Counted from the first letter of the stretch, positions 30,747 through 41,181 are shown. The stretch: 64,000 bases of DNA from Phytoseiulus persimilis (GCA_037576195.1 CM075103.1:23374001-23438000); one strand, 5' to 3'. Notes: a model not told the origin generated them from the sequence alone. Made by a program: numbers and translations.

Positions 30747-31670
30747 CTAAGTTGTCGTTTCTAGTGGTCTTTCTAGGGGATATAGCTTTTTGATTGGGCG
30801 GTTCAAAATCTGACCCTTTGCCGTTTTTATCGTGCAAGATCTTGCTTGGCTAGCCTCCGTATGTTCCGGCAGTGCTATGACACGGCAAAGCGGCCACAAC
30901 GCTCGGTTGTTTGCCGTGTCCTCGAGGAGACAAGCATCACCTACTTCGATTGGATTTGCCTTTCCCGTCGGTTGTTCATGAGCTGACCTGAGATATGCTA
31001 GATATTCGCCCTGAAACCGTTTCCAGAATGCGTTCAACACCCGCTGCTGGTATTGCCATCTTCTCAAGAACACAATCTTGTCCGTGTCTCCCTTTTTTAG
31101 TGGTTTTAGCGAATGTTGTGGGAAAATTGTGTCTCCTTTTATCCCACACAGCAAATTCGCTGGGCTCAGAGCCTCGACTTCGTCGGCACCAGCCGCTACC
31201 GTGGTGATTGGAAGCCTGTTAACCATCGCTTCCATTCCGCTTAGTATGACCTCTAAGTCCCTGAAGTGGGGAATCATCGGGCCCAGAATCTTCTTGATCG
31301 GTCTTTTGATCACTCCGACGAGTCTCTCCCAGTATCCGCCGAGCCAGGGAGCCGCTGGCGTGATGAACCTCCAGCTGATGAAGGAGTCTCCAAGCCACTT
31401 TTTAAATCGCCATCCTTGATGTGTTCGTAAATGCATTTGATTTTCTTGGCGGCTCTTTGGAAAGAAATTCCGTTGTCCGATGTTATCGTTCTGACCGATG
31501 GAAATCTGTTGACGAACTTCTGTAGCGCGCCCAGCACTTCTGCCGTGGGAAGATCTGTGGTCAGCTCCATGTGGACCGCTCGGGTGACCGCGCAAACGAA
31601 TAGCAGAATGTAGCTCTTGGCTACTTCTCCCGTGTCTTTCTTGTATCTGAATGGGCCCGCAAAGTCGCAT
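30747..31670 (-). pseudogene. BEL C integrase
   Basis: Overlapping frames 31,570-31,310 (TAEVLGALQKFVNRFPSV, ITSDNGISFQRAAKK, second Asp) and 31,400-30,747 (AAPWLGGYWERLVGVIK, catalytic Glu in ERL; RRWQYQQRVLNAFWKRF; IEVGDACLLEDT; NRALWPLCRVIALPE; RPIKKLYPLE at the end). One frameshift near 31,400 separates them. It ends at the stop codon beside aORF C. Confidence 0.8.
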
Positions 31671-33321
31671 CCCGTATGAAAAAAGGGAGGCGCTTTATCG
31701 ATGCGAAAACTGGGAAGCGGAGCGATGCCGACTTGCTATGAAAGATTTTGCACGTCGGGCACGCTGCGAGTACTTGCATCGTGAGCTTCCTGGCATGAAT
31801 CACCAAGAAGTCCTGGTGTAAAATGTGGAGTGTTGCCGCGATGCCTCCTGAGTGGAAATTTCTTCGCTCGTGAATGTCCCTGATCACCAGTTTGGTGAAA
31901 CCACAAGCCGGTGGCAAGATAATCGGATATTTCTGATTGTCTGTCAAGTCCTTGGACCGCTCGAGTCGGGACCGGCACCTTATGAGACACTCGTTGTCTG
32001 CGAAAGGGTTGTATTGGTACAAAATGCTCGATTTTTTCAGCTTTTCGCAATTTGATTCAACTTCTTCCGAGAAATATGTTCGTTGGATGAGGCGGATAAA
32101 ATCGATTCTTGCGGTGACCATTTCCTCTGCACTAATGTGCATCGACGGCTCAATTTCACTTTGTCGCTGTGACCTCAAACCTGCCCTAAGTTTCTCCACT
32201 TTTGCTTTCAAGCGCAGCATAAACGCCCAGAAACGAACAGCTTGAACGAACGATGGAAAACGATCTTCGAAGAATATTTTGCTCGATTTCTTGATGACAT
32301 TCGAAACCAAGCAAGTCGATACTGTGGTTTTTCTTTCGGCCTCGAATTCGCGTGCGCGACATTCAAGCGGGTGTCGCTCGGAGACCGGACGTTGCTTCAG
32401 CGAGAGCCACTGTGGCCCCTTCAGCCAAAGTTTTTGTTTCTCTGGCGTCGAGATGTCATCTCCCCTGGAGGCGATGTCGGCGCTATTGAACTCCGATTTC
32501 ACAAAGCTCCAGCTCGCCTTTCCTGTGAGCGTGTGGATTCGGCGTATCCTGTTGGCGACGTAGGCTTTCCATTTTTCCGGCTGGGAGTTTACCCAGGCCA
32601 GAACGCTGGAGTTGTCGGTGTAGAGATGATGCGAGTGGATTTCGAAGTCCAAACTCTTCTTGAGAGTGTCCAACAGTCTCGCCGCCAAGAGCGCTCCCAG
32701 AAGTTCTAGGCGACAAATGTTCATCGGCTTGACTGGAGCGACCTTAGCTTTAGCCATGACGAAACTGATTTCTGGATCCTCATTTTGAACTACTCCTCGG
32801 ATGTAGGCTACACATCCGTAGGCCTCGAGACTTGCATCGCTGAAAATGTGCAGTTCTCGCCTCACCACCTTTGAATTCGACCGACACATGATTCTTTGGA
32901 TCGAGATCTCTCGAGTTTTCTCCAAAAGTTTGACGAAGCCGTTGTATTGTAATTTGAGCGACTCCTCCAGCTCGGTGTCCCATGAACATTTGCTTTTCCA
33001 GAGACGTTGAAGAAGTATCTTAGCTCGGATTGTCGTCGGCGCCAAGATATTGAGCGCATCATACACCTGAGCCAGGCCCCGTAGGAGTTTTCTTTTCGAC
33101 GGGGTACCCTCGCTCAGCTCTCTCAGAGCTTTCGCTGCTGGAGCCGACAGTCCGTCCGTGCGTTGATTCCACAATATTCCTAAGAATTCGCCGTTGACTT
33201 GGCCCGTGGAGACAGCTGTGTCTGGGACCGGACAAATTCGTTTGATGAAGTCGCCCAGTGACTCGTCGTTTGCCGACCATTTTTCCAAAGGGAAGTGTCC
33301 GCTCTCGAATATATCGAACAA
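31621..33321 (-). pseudogene. BEL C RT thumb, RNase H and zinc-binding region
   Basis: An open 566-codon frame: thumb (FLGILWNQRTDGLSAP, LLRGLAQVYDALNILAP), RNase H (HIFSDASLEAYGCVAYIRG, NICRLELLGALLAARLL, LYTDNSSVLAWVNSQPEKW), a linker, then the integrase zinc-binding region (NECLIRCRSRLERSKDL, ILPPACGFTKLVIRDIHE, HILHQDFLVIHARK). This is the longest intact retroelement frame in the window, consistent with a young element. Confidence 0.85.
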
Positions 33322-33338
33322 TAGGCTTACGAATAAGC

Positions 33339-33526
33339 CTATTGACTATTGCGCCTTGCTTCTGGTAAGTCGTCGGCTCCGAAACATACGTCATCCATGT
33401 GAATGGTGTCCGCTATTTCCTTGATGAATCCCTTTTGCCCCGGGTATCGACGCTGTGCGTTCTCCAGATGGAGCCTGACCCCTTGAGAGTGGAGAAACGG
33501 GCTGCAGACTAGGCCGAAGTCCAGAC
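33339..33526 (-). pseudogene. BEL C RT palm up to the hAT insertion
   Basis: Reads LDFGLVCSPFLHSQGVRLHL and IHMDDVCFGADDL: the YVDD box is present as HMDD, keeping both catalytic Asp. It joins the piece at 35,132-35,640 once the hAT is discounted. Confidence 0.8.
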
Positions 33527-35131
33527 TAGGCCTTGCAGCGGTTTCTAAGTGCAGTCCGTTAACTGCGAAAAACTGCAAGAAACTGCAATCATCTGCAGTT
33601 TTTGAATGCACTTCGAATCCAGCGGGCGATCCGCGCCAATCGGCGAAGGATGCATATTTTCGTCGCATGGAAGGGAGAGAGTTCAGCTCAGGATACTGAT
33701 CCCAACAATTTATTCCCTTGAGACCGACTCAGCCGAGTCGAATTATACCTTGCTGTGAATGAAATCGATAATAATAATTAAATAGGTTGTCGAAGAACGA
33801 TTTTCGGTCGATCAGTGAAACTTTAGTCCGCGTCCACTCAAAGCGCAAGAGCAACAGGGTGGATCTCCGGGGTCCCCTGGGCTTTCCTAACATGGAATGA
33901 GAAGACTCTGGAAGCACACGCACCGCTCCATAATATCACGACCGACAACGTACGCTTTCCCCCGATTTCAGAAACAGCAGAGACATTTCTTGATCTGCTA
34001 CGATGATACACCAATTCGGTCGAAAATTTCGATCAATAACGAGCGAACTGTGATGCATTAAACTAACAACATGAATCAGAGACTCGAATGAGTAGATAGC
34101 TTTGTTATGATGCTGGCTGAATGAGCAGGGATAAGAGAACAAAACGTTCGAATATCCGATGAGCCCAGCTCCTTGGAGAAGCAAACTACAGGGCTGAGCT
34201 CGCACATCCGCTGGATCATGTTCGGCGAAAAGTGGATGACATGCGCGTCATACTTGGCGACACTTTCGAGCTCTCGACGAGTCATTCGGCGTCTGTGATT
34301 CCACGAAGAGCATCGTTGACCTCAATCAGCGCTGGTCAGCAAGTGTTTGCGTGAATTCCCAAGACCGCGACTGTGACTTCTTAAATCCGTGATCGAATAG
34401 AACCAGTTGAATCCATAACCTTCGCCAAGAATGGATGATTTCACTGAAGTCAGAAACCCCGTAAGCTGGGTATGGAAATATTTCCCCCTTGCAGGCTGAC
34501 GCGACCTGGGACTCCATCCACAGTCAGCCCGCAAGTACACCAATCGGTGCCGATTTGCGACAAGGTTGTACGAGAGAGAATTTGAAACAAGAACTCGCAC
34601 TGTTTCAAGCTGGAGGGGATCTCGGGCGTCTTCTCAAACGATGTCGAAAAATCTTGAGCTCGATACCGCCGACGTCGGTGCAAGCCGAACGAAATTTCAG
34701 CGTCGCTCGTTCTTTGCTCGGAGAGAACAGAGCGAGCCTCAAAGCCTCTACGCTAGATGACATCTTCATTCTACGAAAGTTCTTTCAGTATGGGAATAAA
34801 AAAACGGAGTGAAAGTTGTTGAACAGCATGATCTCCCGCTCCTCCTGCTCAGTGGACTCTCGTAGCACTAAAATTGGCGGATTTTCATCTGTACACTTAA
34901 TCGAACAGCCAGCTTCCAACGGCTGATATTCTTTTTAAAGCAAGACATCTGGTGCGGGGAAACTAACGTGATTGTGGCATGAATCATCGACGTTCTGGTG
35001 ATTTCGAGACATAAACTGCGCGAGTAAATAAATTGCAGTTAAATGCAGTTATTAACTGCAAAACTGCGGTTTTCGGTTGCAGTTAACCGAAAACTGCAGT
35101 TTCCAAAAACTGCAGTTTTTTGCAGGGCCTA
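33527..35131 (+). mobile_element. hAT element (1605 bp) inserted in BEL C RT
   Basis: Ends TAGGCCTTGCA (left) and, reverse-complemented, TAGGCCCTGCA (right), with target duplication GTCCAGAC at 33,519-33,526 and 35,132-35,139. Both subterminal regions hold many CTGCAGTTTT-type motifs in both orientations, likely transposase-binding sites. Only the transposase C-terminus remains, so it is a deletion derivative that moved with help. Confidence 0.9.
34489..34812 (+). pseudogene. hAT transposase C-terminal dimerisation domain
   Basis: The 107-codon frame ends with ILSSIPPTSVQAERNFSVAR, then LLGENRASLKASTLDDIFIL, the hAT dimerisation signature (P-x-S-x2-ER-x-FS). The catalytic core is absent; the first 40 residues show no hAT similarity. 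Confidence 0.8.
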
Positions 35132-35640
35132 GTCCAGACGGTTCGTCCAGAATTCCTCTACGTTCGCCTTGGGATTGTCCGAAATGCCCATAGGCCAGAG
35201 GAAACGAAGTAACGTACAATCATCCTCCGCTATCTTGAATTGATTGAATGCTTTTTCGATGTCCGCGGTTATCGCGCACCTTTAATGCCTGAATTTCATG
35301 ACGACCTTCAAGATTGACAGAAGCAAAGACGGACCCTGGTGTAAAAGGTCGTTCAAACCCGCTTCGTTGGCACGTCTTGTGCTCGCGTCTTTAACTACCC
35401 TTGTTTTCAGCTGTGAGGGTGCGCTTGGGTTCGCCTTGAAGACTGCTTGTACCGGAAAATAGTGTGAGAGCTGGTTCTCCGTCTTTGGTTTTGCCAATTC
35501 GATGAAACCGTCCTCGTAGTATTTCTTCATCTAAGCATCGACTGCCTTGAGTTTAACTGGATCTCTCCTGAGCTTCTCCAGCAGTAAGTGGAGGCGCGAT
35601 AAGGATAAGTTGTGGTTGTCGCCCAGTGATAGGATGTTGT
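35132..35640 (-). pseudogene. BEL C RT N-terminal part
   Basis: Reads YYEDGFIELAKPKTENQLSH, FPVQAVFKANP, LKTRVVKDASTRRANEAGLN, DLLHQGPSLL, then in other frames toward ANVEEFWTNR at the hAT junction. A stop after MKFRH (35,282) and a frameshift near 35,530 disrupt it. Confidence 0.75.
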
Positions 35641-35757
35641 CTTTGAGTTGAAGACGTAATATGAAACTGCTCATAAAATCGACTACGCAGCGTTACGCTG
35701 TGAACTCCGCAATTGTGGATGTTCGTGACGCGTCACCCTGCCGTCGACATTGCCAAG

Positions 35758-36606
35758 TCAATGTGAGCCTCTGGCTTCGAGCCCAGTTTTTTCACCATGG
35801 TGATATGGCTGGATTGACTGCCTGGATCCCGTTAGGACTCTGCACAGTACCCGCTTCCCGTTCGCCTCTGCCCACACATGTGCTGTCCATAGGAAGACTG
35901 GGTTGTCGTTGCTCTCTGTCTTGAGATTGACACTGGAGACTCTTGACTTCTTGTCGAACATGTCGACCGGTGCTTTGCTGCAAATGATCGAATAATGTTT
36001 GCCTTTGCAGAAACGGTAAGTTTTCCTGAACGCCTCTTTGCAGCTCTTGGCTTCGTGGTTAAGCTTCAAGCACTTGAGGCAAGCCTTAGCTGCCGTGGCT
36101 CTGTCCTTCCTCTCTTGAGGCTTTAGCTGCGCTGGGCATCTGAACGGCTGATGATCTCCTTCGCAGAATATGAAACCGACCTTCAGTTTCCGTTTCGGCT
36201 CCGGAGGGGTCTCGCGGTGTTGGAACATTGGCTGAGATGCTAGGTGAAAGTTGTTCGACGAGTTACGAGACGACTGCTGTTGACGGTGGCTTCCCGTAAA
36301 CCGTGACGCCATCGGACGCGGATGACCGCTATAGTGGTTAAACGAACGAGTACTCGAACTCTGCGAGTCGGAGTTAAATCTCCCCATACGAAGGCCACCC
36401 CCTCCCGTCGGTCTGGAATGGGATTCCTTAATCGCGCTCAGGGCTCCGGCAGTACGGGCCTCCTCCCGAAGGAAGGAGAGCAACGCCTCGAGCTTGCACG
36501 TGTGTGTTTGTCTGTTTTTGTCTCTGAAAATTTTCATGAACTCTCTCTGCAATTCTCTGGAAAGCTTACCTGAAATTCTCTCCGCATACGCCGGGGAAAG
36601 TGTCAT
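35758..36606 (-). pseudogene. BEL C gag C-terminus, zinc knuckles and protease start
   Basis: Helical segment ISGKLSRELQREFMKIFRD and LEALLSFLREEARTAGALS, a Ser/Arg-rich linker, then the knuckles CEGDHQPFRC, CLKCLKLNHEAKSC and CKGKHYSIIC. The protease follows at VLCRVLTGSRQSI, where the catalytic Asp of DTG/DSG is missing. It overlaps the upstream gag frame by a few bases at 36,603-36,606, one frameshift in an otherwise continuous gag-pol. Confidence 0.8.
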
Positions 36607-37859
36607 GAAGGTATTTTATCATGTTTGATGTCCCCTCCTGATGCTAAAATGCTGTCCAGGGCGCGCAGATGGCTGACTTCGGCCAGATTCTCATCTCCGA
36701 ATTCGTCCTCCAGGATTTGTCGCATCGTGTTGTAGCTCTCCGCCGAAATATCCAGATGCGGTACACACTGGAAAGCTTTCCCGGAGAGAGCCCCGCTCAG
36801 TAGCATCACCTTCTGAAGGTCTGGAATCTGCCTGTTGTGGACGAATGCGTTGGAGGTGTTCATATATCTTCTGAACTCTTTGACGTCCCCGCTGAATCGA
36901 GGCATTCTAAAGTTGTCCGATAATTTAAGCAGGTAGTTACTCGGGTCCTCCGCACGAAGTGTGCTTGCTGATGCTGGTTGAATATACGAACCGGTGCTTC
37001 TCGGGCTTACCATGGGAGGGCGCCATCCGCTGGGTGTCGGGGGGCGTTCTGCCGGGGAGGAGCTCGGTCCGCCAAGCTGGTGAACTGACGGGAACGGTGG
37101 GGGCTGCTCCATATCCTGATTCCGCAAGCTTGAGCCATCGTTGCTTGAACGTTTCGTAATATTGATTCCTTCCACCCCGCCGAGCGGAATCTCGGGGTCT
37201 TCTGGTCCTGGTGAAGGAATTGGCGTTGTGTTTTTCGTCGAAGCTTTTCGTCGAAATTCTTGATCCAGTTCGTCGTCTGAGCTGTCCCCGAGCGCCGACA
37301 GGCTTTCCAACCACTGATCCAGGAGAGACGACAGCGTGTTCTTCAGGTCGTCCGCCTTGGCTATCGCTTCATGGCGATCCATGCTGGTGCTGTAGAACGT
37401 TGCTGTGTCCCCGGAGAAGATGCTCGCTCGGGCTTTGAGGGCGTTCAGCCTCCGTCTGATCCTCTTAACTTCCTGCTGAGAATCATGACCTTTCGATGCT
37501 GTCGACGAACTACGTCTGACCTGAGCTTCGTCCTGCGAAGCGTTCCCCGCATTTTCTTGATCTTGAATGCTGCGGAAGTCCGTTAGATGTTGCGCCGGAG
37601 GGACCCCCTGTGAAAAGTCTCTGTTGACGTTCATCTGGTCTCCCTCTTCGGGTGTGATTGGAGCACCTTCCATCTGCCCGCCTGAGGTCTCGAACGACGA
37701 AAAACCAGTTAGAGTGGAGTTGAAGAAGCTGTCCGACGCCGCTGAAGCGGCGTAGCTTGAAGCCTCTGCGCGTCTGTCTGGCGCTGCTTGTCTGACCACG
37801 ACTACCTCGCTTGACGCTTGCTCTTGGAGATCGGTATTAAGTTTTGTAGAATCACTCAT
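36603..37859 (-). CDS. BEL C gag
   Basis: An open frame of 418 codons from ATG 37,859. The N-terminal half is Ser/Gln-rich with a charged coiled coil (QQEVKRIRRRLNALKARAS, SSLLDQWLESLSALGDSSD). A Pro-rich linker follows, then the conserved BEL capsid region: FRMPRFSGDVKEFRRYMNT, VMLLSGALSGKAFQCVPHL and YNTMRQILEDEFGDENLAEV. Its start lies about 300 bp from the PBS. Confidence 0.85.
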   Translation of the reverse strand: MSDSTKLNTDLQEQASSEVVVVRQAAPDRRAEASSYAASAASDSFFNSTLTGFSSFETSGGQMEGAPITPEEGDQMNVNRDFSQGVPPAQHLTDFRSIQDQENAGNASQDEAQVRRSSSTASKGHDSQQEVKRIRRRLNALKARASIFSGDTATFYSTSMDRHEAIAKADDLKNTLSSLLDQWLESLSALGDSSDDELDQEFRRKASTKNTTPIPSPGPEDPEIPLGGVEGINITKRSSNDGSSLRNQDMEQPPPFPSVHQLGGPSSSPAERPPTPSGWRPPMVSPRSTGSYIQPASASTLRAEDPSNYLLKLSDNFRMPRFSGDVKEFRRYMNTSNAFVHNRQIPDLQKVMLLSGALSGKAFQCVPHLDISAESYNTMRQILEDEFGDENLAEVSHLRALDSILASGGDIKHDKIPS

Positions 37860-38159
37860 GAGCTAGCTGCCGCCTGCTGCGAAAGCATAGGCGATGTACG
37901 GCTCGGAACGCTGAGAATGGTTAACGAAAACTACGTTTTTACGTTGGACCGGCCGTATAATCTGTCGATTGAGATTTGATGATTTTGATTTGCAGGCTTG
38001 ACTCGATGTTTGCTCACTTGTGCACCGAAGCTTGTACGGGGAGCGTCGTGTTGACGCTAGGCCTACCCACGTACTGTTGCGCGTGCCGATTGTTGCGATC
38101 GCTATTTGAAGACGATCCGCTGAGGATGCCGATGAGTTTCAATCGGACTGGGATGTGAT

Positions 38160-38173
38160 CACTTCTGACACCA
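38160..38173 (-). promoter_or_regulatory. BEL C primer-binding site
   Basis: Minus strand TGGTGTCAGAAGTG, three bases inside the 5' LTR end; the same 13-mer TGGTGTCAGAAGT lies at the same place in BEL B. It would pair with a tRNA 3' end; the tRNA was not identified. Confidence 0.75.
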
Positions 38174-38176
38174 TTT

Positions 38177-38656
38177 TGCGGCCCACGCTCCTAAGGATAA
38201 GGAAAACACGTCTGCTGTCTTTCTCCGAGAGGGACGACGGGCGCACTGGGAATTCACTACTAGCGGCGCCGGAGCGGCTTATGCTGTTTAAATAATGAAC
38301 TATAGGCTCCGGAGGGGGGGTCGCTAGGAGTCCGGCTGGGGTTCAAGCTCGGGGATCGAGTTTACACACTGAACCGGGTCGTTCCGTTGGATCCACACGT
38401 GAGCCGATTGTTTCGAAGTCAAATCTCAACATGGCCGCTGGAGCCAGAACGATCAGCTGGCTCCAGGGTCTGGAGAAGGTGACGTCAGCGGGGGAAGCCG
38501 TGCTGACGTCAGAGCCTGTGACTCGTGATTCCGAGTGCGCCATTGAAGTTCTCTCGTACTTTATTTCTTGACAAGACCGAATGACCGGTGTCGCTGCCTC
38601 CTTGGGCGACCCGTCTAATGTAGACTTGACACCAATGTGATGATTCGCTTTCGACA
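38177..38656 (-). repeat. BEL C 5' LTR, segment 1 (3' 480 bp)
   Basis: Matches 25,415-25,895 almost base for base. The LTR is broken after GACA at 38,656 by a Helitron and continues at 41,083. Confidence 0.9.
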
Positions 38657-38799
38657 TCCTTACTATATATAACCAGCCGGCCTTTGGCCGACTGGAGTCG
38701 GCCGCGCTGCGCGCGGTTGGACGACGCTCCCTGCCATCGAAGCACTTTTTTCTCCCTTCACTGGGTGAGCATTCTGATTCTGAAAAATATGGTCAGATT

Positions 38800-39955
38800 G
38801 ACCCCGAGTTGGGAAGTAATGCTCAGATCGGTCTCGGAATCACCCCTCCAGAGTTGGAAAGTAATGCTCAGATTGGTCACTGAATCACCTCTCCAGAGTT
38901 GGGAATTAATGCTCAGATTGAGCCGGAATCACCCCTCCAGAGTTGGAAAGTAATGCTCAGATTGACCCCGGAATCACCCCTCCAGAGTTGGAAACTAATG
39001 GCCAGATTGGTCTCGGAATCACCCCTCCAGAGTTGGAAACTAATGGCCAGATTGGTCTCGGAATCACCCCTCCAGAGTTGGAAACTAATGGCCAGATTGG
39101 TCTCGGAATCACCCCTCCAGAGTTAGGGAGTAATTCTCAGATTGGTCTCGGAAGCACCCCTCCAGAGTTGGGAAGTAATGCTCAGATTGGTCTCGGAATC
39201 ACCCCTCCAGAGTTGGGAAGTAATGCTCAGATTGGTCTCGGAATCACCCCTCCAGAGTTGGGAAGTAATGCTCAGATTGACCCCGGAATCACCCCTCTAG
39301 AGTTGGGAAGTAATGCTCAGATTGGTCTCGGAATCACCCCTCCAGAGTTGGGAAGTAATGCTCAGATTGACCCGGAATCACCCCTCCAGAGTTGGGAAGT
39401 AATGCTCAGATTGACCCCGGAATCACCCCTCCAGAGTTGGGAAGTAATCCTCAGATGGGTCTCGGAATCACCCCTCCAGAGTTGGGAAGTAATGCTCAGA
39501 TTGACCCCGGAATCACTCCTCCGGAGTTGGGAAGTAATGCTCAGATTGACCCCGGAATCACCCCTCCAGAGTTAGGAAGTAATTCTCAGATTGGTCTCGG
39601 ATTCACCCCTCCAGAGTTGGGAAGTAATGCTCAGATTGACCCCGGAATCACCCCTCCAGAGTTGGGAAGTAATGCTCAGATTGGTCTCGGAATCACCCCT
39701 CCAGAGTTGGGAAGTAATGCTCAGATTGACCCCGGAATCACCCCTCCAGAGTGGGAAGTAATGCTCAGATTGGTCTCGGAATCACCCCTCCAGAGTTGGG
39801 AAGTAATGCTCAGATTGACCCGGAATCACCCCTCCAGAGTTGGGAAGTAATGCTCAGATTGACCCCGGAATCACCCCTCCAGAGTGGGAAGTAATGCTCA
39901 GATTGGTCTCGGAATCACCCCTCCAGAGTTGGGAAGTAACGCTCAGATTGACCCG
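38800..39955 (+). repeat. 45-bp minisatellite array, plus orientation
   Basis: About 25 units of GGAATCACCCCTCCAGAG + TTGGGAAGTAATGCTCAGAT + tail GGTCTC or GACCCC. Alternating tails suggest higher-order units. Because 45 is divisible by 3, long frames appear that encode a 15-residue repeat; single-base deletions in some units break them. Confidence 0.95.
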
Positions 39956-40114
39956 GAAGCCGTGCTGACGTCAGAGCCTGTGACTCGTGATTCCGAGTGC
40001 GCCATTGAAGTTCTCTCGTACTTTATTTCTTGACAAGACCGAACGACCGGTGTCGCTGCCTCCTTGGGCGACCCGTCTAATGTAGACTTGACACCAATGT
40101 GATGATTCGCTTTC
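39956..40114 (+). repeat. BEL C LTR fragment inside the minisatellite
   Basis: 159 bp equal to 38,494-38,652 with about one base changed (GAACGACC against GAATGACC). It ends four bases before the Helitron insertion point in the LTR and is flanked on both sides by minisatellite. Confidence 0.95.
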
Positions 40115-40241
40115 CACCCCTCCAGAGTTGAGAAGTAATGCTCAGATTGGTCTCGGAATCACCCCTCCAGAGTTGGGAACTAATGCTCAGATTGGTCTCG
40201 GAATCACCCCTCCAGAGTTGGGAAGTAATGCTCAGATTGGA

Positions 40242-40262
40242 TCCTTACTATATATAATCGGC
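40242..40262 (+). promoter_or_regulatory. Second Helitron 5' terminus
   Basis: TCCTTACTATATATAATCGG preceded by A; the same terminus begins the Helitrons at 38,657 and 49,637. It heads the right half (40,242-41,082), which could be a complete short Helitron by itself. Confidence 0.75.
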
Positions 40263-40479
40263 TTCGTCTGTAAGTTTGTCAGTTTGTCAGTTTGTAGGTT
40301 TCTCTGTTCGTCCGCACTTTTTCTGGGACATATGGGGGTGATTCCGGGACCAATCTGACCATACTATCCCGAGTCTGGAGAGGTGATTCCGGTACGAGTC
40401 TGATTATACATTTTGAAAGATGGAGGGGTGATTCTGGAACCGATCTGACCATACTTTTCAAAACGTGGAGGGGTGATTC

Positions 40480-40975
40480 CGAGACCAATATGTGATTCCG
40501 GGGTCAGTCTGAGCATTACTTTCCAACTCTGGAGGGGTGATTCCGGGGTCAATCTGAGCATTTCTTTCTAACTCTGGAGGGGTGATTCCGGGGTCAATCT
40601 GAGCATTACTTCCCAACTCTGGAGGGGTGATTCCGAGCCCAATCTGAGCATTTCTTTCCAACTCTGAAGGGTTGATTCCGGGGTCAATCTGAGCATTTCT
40701 TTCCAACTCTGGAGGGGTGATTCCGAGCCCAATCTGAGCATTTCTTTCCAACTCTGAAGGGTTGATTCCGGGGTCAATCTGAGCATTTCTTTCCAACTCT
40801 GGAGGGGTGATTCCGTGACCAATCTGAGCATTACTTTCCAACTCTGGAGGGTTGATTCCGGGGTCAATCTGAGCATTTCTTTCCAACTCTGGAGGGGTGA
40901 TTCCGTGACCAATCTGAGCATTACTTCCCAACTCTGGAGGGGTTATTCCGGGGTCAATCTGACCATATTTTTCGA
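40480..40975 (-). repeat. Minisatellite array, minus orientation
   Basis: About 11 units of the same 45-bp repeat read on the minus strand, so the compound element is a large inverted repeat whose outer 130 bp (38,673-38,800 and 40,955-41,082) also pair. Confidence 0.9.
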
Positions 40976-41082
40976 AATCAGAATGCTGACCCAGTGAAGG
41001 GAGAGAAAAGTGCCTCGATGGCAGGGGGCGCCGTCCAACCGCGCGCAGCGCGGCCGACTCCAATCGGCCAAAGGCCGGCTGG

Positions 41083-41181
41083 TAATTAATACATGGTTCT
41101 CACATGTATAATATCTTCTCTTTGTGTTGTGTTGTTGTGAATGTGCAACCTTTTGGCGATCTCTATGGGCCGTACGCCACA
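41083..41181 (-). repeat. BEL C 5' LTR, segment 2 (5' 99 bp)
   Basis: Matches 25,896-25,994; ends CCACA at 41,181, followed by target duplication AAAGG. Confidence 0.9.

Larger units (their letters stand above)
38657..41082 (+). mobile_element. Compound Helitron inserted in the BEL C LTR
   Basis: Starts TCCTTACTATATATAA and ends with a hairpin (CGGCCAAAGGCCG) followed by CTGG, then T: the Helitron 5'-TC, 3' hairpin and CTRR, inserted between host A and T without duplication, exactly as the intact LTR shows. Inside: an inverted copy of the 3' end immediately after the 5' 16 bases, plus-oriented minisatellite to 40,241 with an LTR fragment in it, a second 5' end at 40,242, then a minus-oriented array. 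No Rep/helicase, so non-autonomous. Confidence 0.85.
25415..41181 (-). mobile_element. BEL C, near-complete BEL/Pao element with nested insertions
   Basis: Bounded by matching LTRs (25,415-25,994; 38,177-38,656 plus 41,083-41,181) and the 5-bp duplication AAAGG. Minus strand: PBS (38,160-38,173), gag (37,859-36,603), zinc knuckles/protease (36,606-35,758), RT/RNase H/integrase to 30,747, aORF C on the other strand, 3' LTR. Later insertions: hAT 33,527-35,131, MITE 29,827-30,361, BEL B 26,468-29,546 and Helitron 38,657-41,082. Without them the element is about 8.2 kb. The two LTRs differ at only scattered bases, so it is fairly young. Confidence 0.9.

Noticed and set aside
38943..39850. Long plus-strand ORFs (up to 210 codons) with a 15-residue repeat
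   Set aside because: They are translations of the 45-bp minisatellite; similar frames open on the minus strand at 40.5-41.0 kb and units with single-base losses break them.
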